Of a stretch of 64,000 bases of DNA, positions 23,801-34,276 are shown piece by piece. The position numbers and the translations under genes are program-made. The first letter of the stretch is position 1; every line of letters starts with the position of its first letter. The DNA lies in assembly GCF_035222485.1 (NCBI RefSeq), contig NC_085923.1, positions 186,001-250,000 of the forward strand, given 5' to 3'. Source of the stretch: Podospora pseudoanserina (taxonomy: Eukaryota; Ascomycota; Sordariomycetes; Sordariales; Podosporaceae). The notes beneath the pieces were generated by a model. That model searched no databases. It was not told the DNA's origin and saw only the letters and a program-made list of their open reading frames with translations.

Positions 23801-25434
23801 CGCCACGAGCCACGTAGTAAGGCTGGATCGTCGTTCTCTCCTTGTATTATCGTCATGGCCTTGGTGTGACTCCGGTTGCACTTCCGAGCCTGAATCCAAG
23901 CTGGGTCAGCATTTGACAGCTTCCAACTACAACTCTATCTAGTTGGCAAAGCGCCCTGTCCTGTACATCTCACAACATTGTCCGAATGATCGGGGTCCCA
24001 AAGTCTTCACGGGCAGTTGCTGGTTGTCACGGAGATATTTCGCTGCGGTTACAGCCTCGCTGATATGACAAGGCAGTCCGCCAAAAGCCACCTGGACAAA
24101 GCACTTATGACACTGGGATACGTGACAGACACTGTGGTCGTTCTGTCTTTGGAGGTGGGTGCGTTGCTATATCTGTATAGTCCACATTTGCAGGCTGACC
24201 CGTACTACATCCCGGCATGTCCCGGGTCGGTCAGCCATCCATTATCAGAGCTGACTCTTGTGCTTCGGTATTGTCAATTCTATTGCCGATATTATGGAGT
24301 CGGCAGCTTTCTCACCTCGACCTTGCGACGCCACCTGAACACAACATACCAAGAGTATAAGTGAGCGGTGAACCCTCACTTATACACTCTTCAACATGCC
24401 CTCGGGGCCGCACAAACCGGCCATCCTATTGGAACCCGCCATTCAACCGCCATAATTCACCGTCTCACAACTCTCTTCATCTCAACTTCAAGACGACCCA
24501 CCAATCAAGTCCCACTCAGAATGCCTCTCACAATCCGCCAGCTCTTCTTTTCTCCCCCGACTGAGCCGCCAACTAACAACCACTGGGAAGAGAGGCACGT
24601 GGATGGGGTGAGGTATCTTGGGAGGGTTGTGGAGAGAGTGGGGGTATAGGAGGCTGATGGCGATGGGGGAGCCTGGGATGGGGTTGCGGTTGTGGCTGGG
24701 TGCGGAAAGGGTGATGGAGAGGACTAGGAATTGAAGGGGGAAAGGGACTGTTTTTAGACCGTTTCACCTTTTTTGTATTTAAAAGCTGGAACAGACTTGG
24801 AAGGCAAGACTCTAGGTCGTGCAAAGGGCATCATAGTTCTGGTGTCTGATCAAGATGGTGATGGTATGGCCTGGGATTATAAGAACAATACATTATGAAT
24901 ACTTAGTTAGTGTATATCTCCTCCAATCTCAAAACCGAGCCAAAAATGCCTTTTGACTTCCCCCCATCAACAAAAGCATCCATCCATCCACGAGTCCATG
25001 CCATCTCTTTCTCACGTCCTCTTCATCCCCCCACCAGGGCAGTCCGCCCCAAGCTCCCAGCTCCCAAAGCTATGACCACCTATCTTGCCCCACACCTGCC
25101 CGCCCGCTCCACCACCAAAAAATGACAACACGCTTACTTAACCCTTTCCCCCCCTTCCCCTCCTCACAAGATCACGTGTCCAACCCTCTGCCAAGTCTTG
25201 TGTTTTTGCCGAGCGCGAGCGGGTTCGGGCGGGCAGAGGAGAGGAGGAAAACGGGAAAATCAGGTCATCAATCATCATCAACCACCGAAACCGACCGAAA
25301 CGAAGCTTACCTGCCTCTGCGGGCAACAACAACAACAACAACACAACCACAACCAAACTCTCCAAGCGAGAGAAAAACAAACCCGAAAACGGCGTATCTG
25401 AACGATCGGCGAAAAAACAACAACAACAATAACA
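20820..25434. other. Long gene-poor interval
   Basis: About 4.6 kb between the divergently oriented CFEM and COX9 genes. Open frames of up to 149 codons exist (for example at 22506-22955 and 24017-24364), but none has a recognisable domain or plausible introns. It contains an AT-rich island near 22.1 kb and a TGCTGG-type repeat near 23.2 kb. Unrecognised lineage-specific genes or non-coding transcripts cannot be excluded. Confidence 0.5.
22090..22195. repeat. AT-rich low-complexity island
   Basis: A poly-T run is followed by a poly-A run and then about 80 bases of A/T-dominated sequence, in a region that is otherwise near 50% GC. No coding content. It could be a recombination or nucleosome-free site, or the scar of an old insertion. 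Confidence 0.7.
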
Positions 25435-25910
25435 ATGGCCTCTGCTGCTGTCGCTCCGGCTTTTAAGCCTATCACTGGGGTGCGTTTTTCTTGAGGGTTT
25501 ATTTGGAGGGGGTCTCGGGGAGGACACAAACTGAAGCTGGGGAGGGGAGAAGAAGAGAAGGGAATTCAGGCTAACCGGAGGGGGGGGAAATTGATACAGA
25601 TGCTCCGCCGGGGTTTGATCCTTGATTTGAGCATTGGGCTTGGTATGTTCTCTTTTTTCTCCCTTTTCTCTTTTGACCTGGATTTGGCTGACGGGCTGGG
25701 TTTTGGGGAAAACAGGTCTCGGGTTTGTGTTTGGCAATGCCTTTTGGTAGGTTTTTGTTTTCTCGAGCTGTTGAAGGGGGGAATTGGGAATGGGCTTGCT
25801 AATGTTGGGGATTGGAATATAGGTACGGCTACCACATGCCTCGGGTCAACGCTCGTGATGCGCACTACCGCAAGCTGGAGGAGGCTCGCGCTGCTAGACA
25901 GGGCAACTAA
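25435..25910 (+). CDS. COX9: Cytochrome c oxidase subunit VIIa (Cox9)
   Basis: Four small exons, 25435-25479, 25600-25642, 25716-25746 and 25823-25910, encode only 68 residues. The product reads MASAAVAPAFKPITG, then MLRRGLILDLSIGLGLGFVF, GNAFWYGYHMP, and a charged tail ending RLEEARAARQGN-like (KLEEARAARQGN). It matches the Cox9 pattern of a PITG(x)nRR start, one membrane span, a W(Y/W)GxHM motif and a basic/acidic matrix tail. Cox9 is a nuclear-encoded, single-span subunit of complex IV in the inner mitochondrial membrane. Introns (120, 73 and 76 nt) make up more than half of the gene. Every junction restores family sequence, including the Trp codon split between exons 3 and 4. Codons and length fit the family. 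Confidence 0.9.
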
Positions 25911-26381
25911 GGGATATGACTACATGGTGGTGAATTGAGCGGGTTTGGGATGGGGGCCATATTGCTGCTGTGCTGTGCTGTGCTTATGGTGCGGCTGGCG
26001 GGCATGACCCGAAGATGGATGGGCGAGTGTATCATATCCGTTATAGACAGACAGGGGATCAAATGGACGACACAAGTTCGGTTTTATGGGGTTGGAAATT
26101 TATGTTTTGCTTTGGCTGCTGGGCGAAGTGGGTGGGAAGACGAGAGCTTACTTGGGTCGCTTTGGCGATGAAGGAGCTTCCAGAGCTCCTGGTGCTAAGC
26201 TTGGTGTATGGACTGGGATCAACCCCGCGGTGATGAGAGAGGAGCGCCGGACAGGTTCGTGACAGGCTGGGATGTGGCGGTGATATGTTTGCCGGCATGT
26301 GCTGCGTGATCGTGGGGCATTCACGTCCATTGCGTAGAGGAGCCATACTTGATCTTTTGCATCAAATCTCTACCACCTCGG

Positions 26382-26843
26382 CTATCTCTTTGCTGTTTGT
26401 GCACCCACCTCCAATTGCGTCCCTCCAGCGGCGGCATCGCCGCCCGCCCCCTTGCTCAGAGCATTCAAACACTCCCAACTTGTCGTCTCGGCTGTAAAAG
26501 TGCCACCGTTCTTCATCGGGCATCTACACCACACGTGGGCAACAAGACAAGGCAAAAAGTCAACTACAAACTGCAACTGTCTCCCCTCCATTCTCAAAAG
26601 AAAAGAAAGAAAAACTTACACCCTGAAAAAGCGCTGGACGGGCGTGCACACGACGGGGCAGTTGGCCTCGTTGGGGCGGGCGATCTGGCAGTCGTACTGC
26701 ACAAACGAGAAGAGTTCGCAGTCGCGGGAGAGGTCGGTCGGTTTCCCGCTGGGGGTCTTGCGGGCGCGGTGGGAGCTGTTGGGGAGGTGGTGGATGTGGG
26801 AGGGGAGCTGGGAGGAGGGGAAGGTTTGGACGTGCGGGGCCAT
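26382..26843 (-). CDS. SOM1: Som1, inner-membrane peptidase complex subunit
   Basis: Two exons, 26843-26620 and 26523-26382, with a 96-nt intron (GTAAGT...TAG), 121 residues. The core CELFSFVQYDCQIARPNEAN, then CPVVCTPVQRFFRVC, followed by GGTFTAETTSWE, matches the Som1 family signature of spaced cysteines, an aromatic LVQW-like strand and an RLFR motif. In yeast Som1 assists the mitochondrial inner membrane peptidase Imp1 in the intermembrane space. The exon junction falls exactly within the conserved FR(V)C stretch and extends the frame with family-like GTFTAETT sequence, which supports the model over a reading that stops at the donor site. The 30 C-terminal residues are low complexity. It shares a very short upstream region with the divergent gene starting at 26934. 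Confidence 0.85.
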
Positions 26844-26933
26844 TTTTTTCCTTTTTTTTTCTTTTGGGACTCTTGTCTGCCTGACCCTTTGGAGCACGCA
26901 AAATTGGGGAGACAGTAGGGTAACAAGAGCAAA
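26844..26933. promoter_or_regulatory. 90-bp bidirectional promoter interval
   Basis: Only 90 bases separate the start codons of SOM1 (-) and the Rad51/XRCC2-like gene (+). Transcription of both genes must start within this interval or inside the neighbouring gene. It contains an 8-base T run and an A/T-poor second half; no clear TATA box is visible. Confidence 0.65.
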
Positions 26934-27898
26934 ATGAATGCGACTGAGGCGGCGGGGAGGAGGTTGTTGGGCGAGATTGAGGAGATGGCGTTGGATGAGG
27001 TGAGTTTGGTTTGTGGTTTGTGTTTTGTGTTTGATGGATGGTGGTGATGATGATGGGGGGTGGTGGTGGTGGAGGCTAATTGATGGGATGGATTTCATTT
27101 CAGGTTCTCGCCGCTTTTCGCACGGGCTTTCGAGCCGCTGCCTGCACCGGCGGCCACAACGACGCCATCATCGGCCACAACGACGCTGTGAGTGTCAAGA
27201 AGGAGGAGGATGCACAATATGGGCCCAAGACATTTCCGATTGAGGCTCTCAATGACCTTGTGCAACGCAACTTTCGAGCGACTGGGTCAGCACCACTGGC
27301 GGTTTCCGGGCGGTATTACGAGCTGGTTTACGTGCTGATTGCGACGCTCATCGCGAGCCCGTGGGACAAGGCGGTGGTGGTGGTTGACTTGGAAGGAAAA
27401 TTCGATCCCTTGAGGGTGTTGGCTGCTCCGCTTGCTGGGCCGGTATCATCATTGCAAGACAACGAAAAAACAGCGACAAAGCGGGCGAGGGTAGAGAGAA
27501 GCGACTTGGAACACATTCACATCCTGCAGCCGAAGAAGGGAAACTGGGAACAACAGCCACCTGCTCGATTTGTCTCGGCCTGTCTCACCACCATGGAGGA
27601 GTACATGCTCTACGGAGCCCACCGGAGCCGGGGACGGCAGTGGTGGGGCACCGTGCTCATCGGAGGCGGCTTCAACCCCGTTGGAGGCCTGCCAAAGGCC
27701 GTCTCCGCCCAAGTCGCAGTGACGGCCGGACGGAGGGGGTGGCTCAGGGTGGAGAGGGCCGAGGTGCCTGGGTTTGGGGAGTTGAGTGTGGAACAGGCAT
27801 CGAGAGATCGGGAGAAGCGGCAACAAGCGGTTGAGCAGATGGGTTGGGTTGGGAGTTCCCCACGGGGAGGATTTTCCTTTGGCGGAGAGGCTCCGTAA
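26934..27898 (+). CDS. Rad51/XRCC2-like recombination protein (tentative)
   Basis: Two exons, 26934-26999 and 27104-27898, with a 104-nt intron, 286 residues. The segment GRYYELVYVLIATLIASPWD, then KAVVVVDLEGKFDPLRVL, resembles the XRCC2 region in which a P-loop helix is followed by a strand with the Asp of Walker B (VLFIDTDYHFDMLRL in human). A later block (VSACLTTMEEYMLYG and WWGTVLIGGG) fits the following core strands. The Walker A GKT is absent: the position is occupied by SGRYYELVY, so ATP binding by this site is unlikely. XRCC2-type paralogs act in homologous recombination in the nucleus. A GGHNDAIIGHNDA short repeat near residue 35 is unusual. The family call rests on pattern only and could be wrong. 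Confidence 0.6.
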
Positions 27899-29842
27899 AT
27901 ACGGGTACGGGGACGGACGGTGGTTGATCGGGGTTCCACGGAGTCCACAGCGTCTTTATGCGTTCGATATCGAATTTACGGTGTGCGAATCCTGAGGGTG
28001 GAAGTTACAACACGTGGAGGATTCACAGGTTCAATTTGGCATCAGGGAGCGATGTGATGGCCATCTGATATCAGCTCTCACCAGCTGGACGACACCCGCC
28101 GGTGGAGCCGCTTTCTCGACAGAGAGACCCACCAGTCACATATCTTCCTACCCAAGAGAGAGGGAAGTGAGGGACTGGAGGCCCAACGGCGGATATGGCC
28201 TGAGTTGACTCGCGGCTCCCTTAGGACCCATGGTGCCATGGCGTTGGAATCGACCAAATCTGCAGCTAAGATCCCTCGATCAAGTTCAGAAACAGGCTAG
28301 AAAACTACACCACCGTTCGGATAGAGGCCGCGGCAACCAGTCGCGGAAGGGAGACGTATTGCCGGAGTGAACTCATGATGATGAGAGCGGAAGGAGTGGT
28401 GTTGAGGTCAAACTGCGTGACTGCATTATCTTCACTGCAGTTGCCTTGGTTCAACACAACCTTCATCACCGGTTCCAGGTAGTTTTCCTACTGATCTCGC
28501 CTCATCCAGCCCGGCCTACATCGATCGACAGATAGCTTCTTCCCCAATGTTTTCACATGCTGGGCAGCCACGGCATCCAAAAGAACTCACAGTGCTCAGC
28601 ACACTGTCACTCTGTCACGGTTGTTCACCGGCTCGGCAGCGGGCTCAACAGTGATTTGGGAAGAATACCCAATCAAGGAGCTTCGCTCGTGATAAAAGAT
28701 GCAGGCACGCAGAGCACGGCCGGAGGATCACCGCGGCTGCCCTGCTTCCTGTCGTGCTGTTGGCCGGCGTGTTGTTTCATTATCGGACGTTTTTGCCCTG
28801 GCCGAAGGACCCTATCAGTTCCGGGGGTCCACTCCGGCATTCTCAGGGGGATCCGCCTTGACGTCATGGTGATCGGCACTACAGCCGGGCGGCGACTTGG
28901 CAGTCAGACCTCTGCCGACTTCCGCTCGCCCTCCCATCTTTCCGTATCACACACAGCGGCCTCGCCGCGGGCGCCCGACCACTTCCCAATCCCGGGAAGG
29001 TCCCCTTCCGGTGGCCGTCATAGGGCCCCATCTCCCGTCGAGCAACCGCACATTCTTACCTACAGTAGCAACCACGTTCCAAGCCCCGATTTGTCCCGCA
29101 AAGCCTTGATCTTCCCTCCATGGCATCAAAGCTTTTTGTCGGACCCGGTTTTTCTCTTGGTCTCAGTTGTGCTATGTACCGGTTCAAACCGAGTACAGCC
29201 AAGTCAGGAGTCATTATCTAAGCTGACTTGGTGATACCGATCCGATAAGCCCTGCGTCTTGACTGACAAGGGTGCTGGACCCTCAGGACCCTTACATCTG
29301 CAAGCTGTGTTGTTGTTTGGTGCGAGGGGTTGTTGGAGGGAGAGAGGGGCCGGCGGGGATGAGGCCACCAGAAAACATGGGGATGGGCATCTCACCGCAT
29401 TGCTGCGTAGGACAAGCTAACGTTGAAGGCTCCCAATGGAGGAGGCGAAACGGGGACCCGGTGGAAAAACTGGTTCTCCAGGCACACCAGAGAACTTTGT
29501 TGCTGCCACACACACCCACACCACGCCTCTGTATATCCACCGTTACCCACATGGACCCTGAGACCCTGTTTTGACGCCGTCCCAACGCTTTGTGATTGCT
29601 GGGCTGAGTTCCACCTCAAAGACAGCCACGCCTTCTTGGACTGTCCAGAGACCGCCTCCCATCGATGGCTTCTCGAATATATATATGGACACCGGCTCCC
29701 TCTTGCTTCCTCTAGCTTTTTAGTCTCCCACTTACAGCCAGCCGCTTGAATGTCTCAACCACCAGGTGTACTCATAGTTCACCTGTTCGATCCTTACTAC
29801 CACTACTCAATCCACGACTGGTAGTCATTCCTTTATTCCACC
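27899..29842. other. Intergenic, no gene recognised
   Basis: An open frame of 225 codons (28557-29234, +) has low-complexity Ser/Pro/Arg content, no domain and no signal peptide, and I treat it as chance. The last 200 bases are pyrimidine-rich with AC runs, likely the promoter and 5' UTR of the HAD hydrolase gene. Confidence 0.5.
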
Positions 29843-31339
29843 ATGTCGACCACCAACAACAACACCCTGACCACCCCGGTCCCCCAGAGGCCGTCCATGT
29901 GCCCTCGCCAGCTCTCCAGCAGCAGCTTCGCCTCGGCCTTTGAGGTGGCCCGCACCAAGCTCAGCGAGCTCGGAGTCGAGGAGCCAGACACCGACGACGA
30001 CAACACTCTTTCCCCCTTTTCCAGCTCGTCGGGAGAAGAGGATGACTCCGACTCCTCTCCTTACTCTCCCTCAGTCGAGAGCGACTCCAGCACCAGCGAA
30101 GCCGCTTCACCACTCCACTCTCCCCTGACTGCTCCCGTCACACCAGCTGGCCTCGACCCAGATGTCGCCGACAACTTCGCCTTTGCCTTTGACATCGACG
30201 GCGTTCTTGTCCGCGGCGGGAAGCCCATCCCCGAGGCCATCGAAGCGATGAAGGTCCTCAACGGGGAGAACCCCTTCGGCATCAAGGTCCCCTACATCTT
30301 CCTCACCAACGGCGGCGGCAAGTTCGAGACCGAGCGCTGCCGGGATCTGTCCCGCCAGCTCGAGATTGATGTTTCTCCCGGCCAGTTCATCTGCGGCCAC
30401 ACTCCCATGAGGGAGTTTGCCAACAAGTACGGCACCGTCCTCGTCGTCGGCGGGGAGGGAGAAAAGTGCCGCGAGGTTGCCGAGTCCTACGGCTTCCGGG
30501 ATGTCATCACTCCAGGCGACATCATCAAGGCCAACGCCGCCACTGCCCCCTTCCGCGCCTTGACCGAGTCTGAGATCAAGAACTCTCGTGATCTCCTCGC
30601 AAGAGGGGGGAAGATGAGCGACATCGTCGTCGAGGCCGTCTTTGTCTTTGCCGACAGCCGGGACTGGGCCTCGGACCTGCAGATCATGCTCGACATTGCC
30701 CAGTCCAAGGGCGGCAGATTGGAAACCCGCTCCGAGAACTTTGACGAGGGTCCCCCGATCTACTTCAGCCATAATGACGTTCTCTGGTCGGCGGCGCACG
30801 AGCACGTCCGGCTGGGCATGGGCGCCCTGAGGAAGATTGTCGAGACAGTGTTTGAGGACGTGTCCGGCGGCAGGAAGCTCAAGACGCACGCGTTCGGCAA
30901 GCCGCAGGTGAGCACATTTGAGTTTGCGACCCGGCTGCTCCAGCAGTGGAGGGCCACCCAGCACGGGCTGGCCGAGAGTGAGCCGCCCGAGACGGTCTAC
31001 TTTGTCGGCGACACCCCCGAGAGCGACATCAAGGGGACGAACGCCATGAACGAGAAGAGCAAGAATGAGTGGTACAGCATCTTGGTCAAGACGGGGGTGT
31101 ACCAGGCCGGCACCGAGCCGAAGCACAAGCCCAGAAAGCTGGTGGACACGGTGCTGGACGCGGTGAACCACGGAATCAGGAGGGAGATGGCCAAGCTGGG
31201 GACGAGGAAGGATGGCAAGGGGAGGAAGCTGCCCTTGGATGATGTCGCGCTCAAGGCGATTAGCGAGGGGAGGACGCCCAATTTTGAGCTGAGTGCCGAT
31301 CCCTTTGCCAAGGCGGTTGAGCAGCAGCAGGTGCAATGA
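29843..31339 (+). CDS. HAD-superfamily hydrolase, CECR5/HDHD5 type (subclass IIA)
   Basis: A single exon of 498 codons. After a Ser/Asp-rich N-terminal region of about 110 residues, HAD motif I appears (FAFDIDGVLVRGGKPIPEA, with the DxD nucleophile pair). The IIA signature TNGGGKFETERC and a class-IIA cap follow (ITPGDIIKANAATAPF). Motif III/IV is VYFVGDTPESDIKGTNAM near residue 385. This arrangement is that of the CECR5/TIGR01456 group, which in animals is a mitochondrial protein of unknown substrate. No clear presequence is visible here, although the first 40 residues lack acidic residues. Catalytic aspartates are intact, so it should be an active phosphatase-like enzyme. The C-terminus is basic and ends in a Gln run. 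Confidence 0.88.
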   Translation: MSTTNNNTLTTPVPQRPSMCPRQLSSSSFASAFEVARTKLSELGVEEPDTDDDNTLSPFSSSSGEEDDSDSSPYSPSVESDSSTSEAASPLHSPLTAPVTPAGLDPDVADNFAFAFDIDGVLVRGGKPIPEAIEAMKVLNGENPFGIKVPYIFLTNGGGKFETERCRDLSRQLEIDVSPGQFICGHTPMREFANKYGTVLVVGGEGEKCREVAESYGFRDVITPGDIIKANAATAPFRALTESEIKNSRDLLARGGKMSDIVVEAVFVFADSRDWASDLQIMLDIAQSKGGRLETRSENFDEGPPIYFSHNDVLWSAAHEHVRLGMGALRKIVETVFEDVSGGRKLKTHAFGKPQVSTFEFATRLLQQWRATQHGLAESEPPETVYFVGDTPESDIKGTNAMNEKSKNEWYSILVKTGVYQAGTEPKHKPRKLVDTVLDAVNHGIRREMAKLGTRKDGKGRKLPLDDVALKAISEGRTPNFELSADPFAKAVEQQQVQ

Positions 31340-31898
31340 TTTGAAGATGGATTCTGCTTTTGTGTTGGGAGTTGGGAAACATTTTTCGGGAAACTTTTGG
31401 AGGCGAAAACAAAGCAAACACGCGTTTTGATACCACTTGTGTTCATCCATTCTCTGGCTTTTTCTCTTCTTCGACGGACATACTTTATTTTGGCTTTTTC
31501 GGTTGTCAAGCTGTTTTGTTGTTTTGCAACGTTCTGTCTTTTTCTTTTCTTCTTCTTTTTCTTTGGCATTCATTGAGGGTTCACATTACATGGATCTGGC
31601 ATGGGGGAAACAACTCAGGGAACTTGTACAGGGAATTTCTGGAAGGGTTTTCGAGCCAGTCAGTCAACACACTAGACGTAGACAAATACAGGAAGGCTGG
31701 GATCATAGATTATATATATCTGACGTTATTTGCTCATCTTGCTTTTGCCCTTTATGTATGTGATCCCCTGCTCTGCCTCATGCTCATGGGATGGTAGCTG
31801 TAGTTTCTCTGGGCCATGTTGCAGGCGTCGTTTTTTACTTTCATCAGCTTGAATGCCTTGCCATATCTATTCTCTTCAAACAAATTCCTTCTGTCAAC

Positions 31899-33472
31899 TC
31901 ACTGGAAGCTCTCTCTCAACAAACCCTCTTTCCTTTTCGCCAAATCCACGATCATCGCCCCAAACAACCCATTGGCCCAGCTGAACCACTCCCTCGTCCA
32001 CTTTGTGCTATCCCATCCGTCAATGCTTTCATGGATCAGCCCCAACCCATCCGTACTCCCTAAAATTTGTTTCAACGCGCCCCTAATTTCCTCATCATCC
32101 TCGCTCGTCATAATCTGCATCACCAAACTCATAGGCCAAACCTTGCCCGGGCCCGTGTGCGGTGACCCAACCCCCTTGACCACCTCCCCATCAGCATAGT
32201 ACGGATTTCTCCTGCTGAGGATCCGTCTCCTCGTAGCCTGATAAACCGGATCACTACCGGCCACGTACCCCATCACGGGCGCCGACAGCAAGCTCGGCAG
32301 ATTCGCATCATCCCCCAGCACCACCCCCCCAAACCCATCCACCTCATACGCGTACACCTTTTCTTTGCTCACCCCATCCTCCCCACCACCTCCACAACCC
32401 CAAACTTCTCAATCCCCTCCCTCACCTCCCTCGAAAAAGCCCTCATCTCCCCCGCCAGCTCTTGCTCCCCCAAATCCTCGGCAATCACCGCCGCCCCCGC
32501 CAGAGCCACACAAAACATCATATTCCCCGGCACCAAAAACTGATACGTCGTCGCGTCATCACTAGGCCTAAACGCACTCCTGACCAACCCCGTCCCCGAA
32601 GCAACAGGGCTTCCCGCCCCATCATTCGCCAACGTCTCGGTCGACCGCGTCGTCATCCTCGCAAAGCTATACCCACTCCCCAGCACCCTCCCATCAGCCC
32701 CATACGTCGTCCCCCTCTGCATCCCCCTCCCCACCTCCACCACCCTCCTCACCGCCTCAGTCCAATTTCCTTGTCGGCCAAAAAACTCGATGTCGTGCGT
32801 GGAAAAGTAATAATCCCTCGACAACTCCAAAAACGAAGCGAGCGAGTCGACCTCCCACTTGCACTCAAAAACCCCAGCCCTGTCATACTCCGGACGCACC
32901 ACGTCTTTGTCCCCGCCCTCCTCGTCAGAAATGACGCCTGACTCGGGGGGCGGGCGGAACGAGTTGCAGTACCCAGCTGAGAGGACATTTCTTGCCTGGG
33001 TGTTCACCGTTCCACGGAAGAGGCTCGCCAGGGAGTCAGATGAGGGTGAGGGGGTCAGCAAGGGGAGGTAGGACTGCAGCTGGCGGGCGCTGTCGCGGAG
33101 CCACATGGCGTTGATGTCGCCTGTGATGATGAAGGTCAGTTCTTCTTCGCTATCGGGAGAGTTGGAATGGCCGTGCCATTTGATGGCTGTGTCGAGGGTG
33201 TTGGGGTAGGTGTTTTGCCAGAGGCGGAGGAGGTCGGGGTCGGCGATGGGAAGGGTGCCGAGGAGAGACTCGAGGGAGGAGAGGTTGAAGGTCCGGCACG
33301 AGGGGGAGGGGCGGGCGGAGGAGAGGGCGTGCCGGCCGGGGGAGAAGGGGGGGTGACGGGTGCGGGAGCGGGTGGAGTAATCTAAGCATGAGGAAGATGA
33401 GTCTTGGGAGGTGACGAGGGGGGTTGCCTGGGATAGCAAGATCAGCAGTTGGGCGGTGGCGAGGGGTCTCAT
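31899..33472 (-). CDS. GH125 exo-alpha-1,6-mannosidase, one-base frame break
   Basis: The two frames together read as a complete glycoside hydrolase family 125 protein (MUG157-like). A signal peptide (MRPLATAQLLILLSQATPLV) is followed by GDINAMWLRDSARQLQSYLP, CKWEVDSLASFLELSRDYY, FLVPGNMMFCVAL, YAYEVDGFGG, DDANLPSLLSAP and SWANGLFGAMIVDLA. The first frame ends at 32369, and the second covers 32372-31899. The switch falls inside a GGGG run (32381-32384) between VVEVV and VYAYEVDGFGG. No intron can bridge it because conserved residues lie on both sides with no room. One more G in that run would make the protein continuous (about 525 residues). It is therefore either a sequencing or assembly slip in a homopolymer or a true recent frameshift. 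GH125 enzymes trim alpha-1,6-mannose in the secretory route. Confidence 0.85.
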
Positions 33473-34069
33473 TGTTTTCGTTGTCAGTTAGACATGACAG
33501 GCCCGGAAAGGAAAGTCAAAAGTGTGTGTGAGTGCGGAGATCCAGGTCGGGTTTATACTGCTTTTCCCAACCAACCCCCTTCCCCAACCGTGATGATCGT
33601 CGGTGACACAACCTGAACCGTTTTACCGGGCAACCACCAGCCCAAAGGAACTGAGACACCTCTTCGCGGCGGATGGCATTGGACGGTGGGTGCGGGGACA
33701 AACTTTAACTGCCACACCTCAAGACCCTGCGCACAGCAGACGCTGGGCTTTCCGAGGGTCATGCAAATGCCGTCCTCTGCCGTGTTTGCCCCCAAGTTCC
33801 AACACGAGAACTTGGACTCCTCAATGCACAAACTGCCATGTGAGCAAGCCAAAAATACCCATCTTACATCTCTTCCCCGATACCAGCCAGCTCTCACCCC
33901 TCCCTATCCCTCCATCAACACAATCAACCACCAACCCAACATCCAAAATGAGACAACAACCCCCCCAACCCTCCTAAGCAATCAACTCCCATCACACCCC
34001 AGTCAATCTCCAGTCAATCCCCAGCCAATCCCCAAAAGGAAAATGCTTCCCCTCTCCCACCAGAATGTT
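33473..34069. other. Intergenic upstream of the GH125 gene
   Basis: Promoter side of the GH125 gene and the 3' flank of the tRNA genes. No coding region is recognised; the second half is C/A-rich. Confidence 0.5.
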
Positions 34070-34142
34070 TGGACGAGTTGGGAATCGAACCCAAGACCTT
34101 TCGCATGCAAAGCGAACGCGCTACCAATTGCGCCACACGCCC
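34070..34142 (-). tRNA. tRNA-Ala (anticodon UGC)
   Basis: A 73-nt cloverleaf without intron. The acceptor begins GGGCGTG, the D-arm is GCGCAATTGGTAGCGC, the anticodon stem TTCGC/GCGAA holds the loop TTTGCAT (anticodon TGC), and the T-arm is TTGGGTTCGATTCCCAA, ending at the discriminator A. Internal A and B boxes (TGGCGCAATTGG and GGTTCGATTCC) are intact. A pyrimidine mismatch is present at acceptor position 6-67. Confidence 0.96.
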
Positions 34143-34184
34143 GAAAAGAAGGATGTGAGAGAAGAAGATGAGAAGATATCGGTG

Positions 34185-34276
34185 TGGACGAGCTGGGAAT
34201 CGAACCCAGGACCTTTCGCATACAAGAGGAAACAGAGTATGCTAAGCGAACGCTCTACCAACTGAGCCACACGCCC
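34185..34276 (-). tRNA. tRNA-Ala (anticodon AGC) with 19-nt intron
   Basis: A 92-nt gene. The mature 73 nt fold as tRNA-Ala with anticodon stem TTCGC/GCGAA and loop TTAGCAT (anticodon AGC, read as IGC after editing). A 19-nt intron (34221-34239) follows nucleotide 37, the canonical position. A and B boxes are intact. It lies 42 bases upstream of a tRNA-Ala (UGC) gene on the same strand, with nearly identical arms. Confidence 0.95.

Noticed and set aside
28557-29234. A 225-codon open frame on the plus strand
   Set aside because: Composition is Ser/Pro/Arg-rich without domain, signal or splice structure. Length alone is expected by chance in GC-rich DNA.
30107-31573. A 488-codon open frame antisense to the HAD hydrolase gene
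   Set aside because: It mirrors the codon structure of the real gene on the other strand; only the plus-strand product has conserved motifs.
32262-32372. An intron to explain the frame change in the GH125 gene
   Set aside because: The conserved KVYAYEVDGFGG and DDANLPSLLS lie immediately after the break, so no intron of fungal size can fit without removing them.
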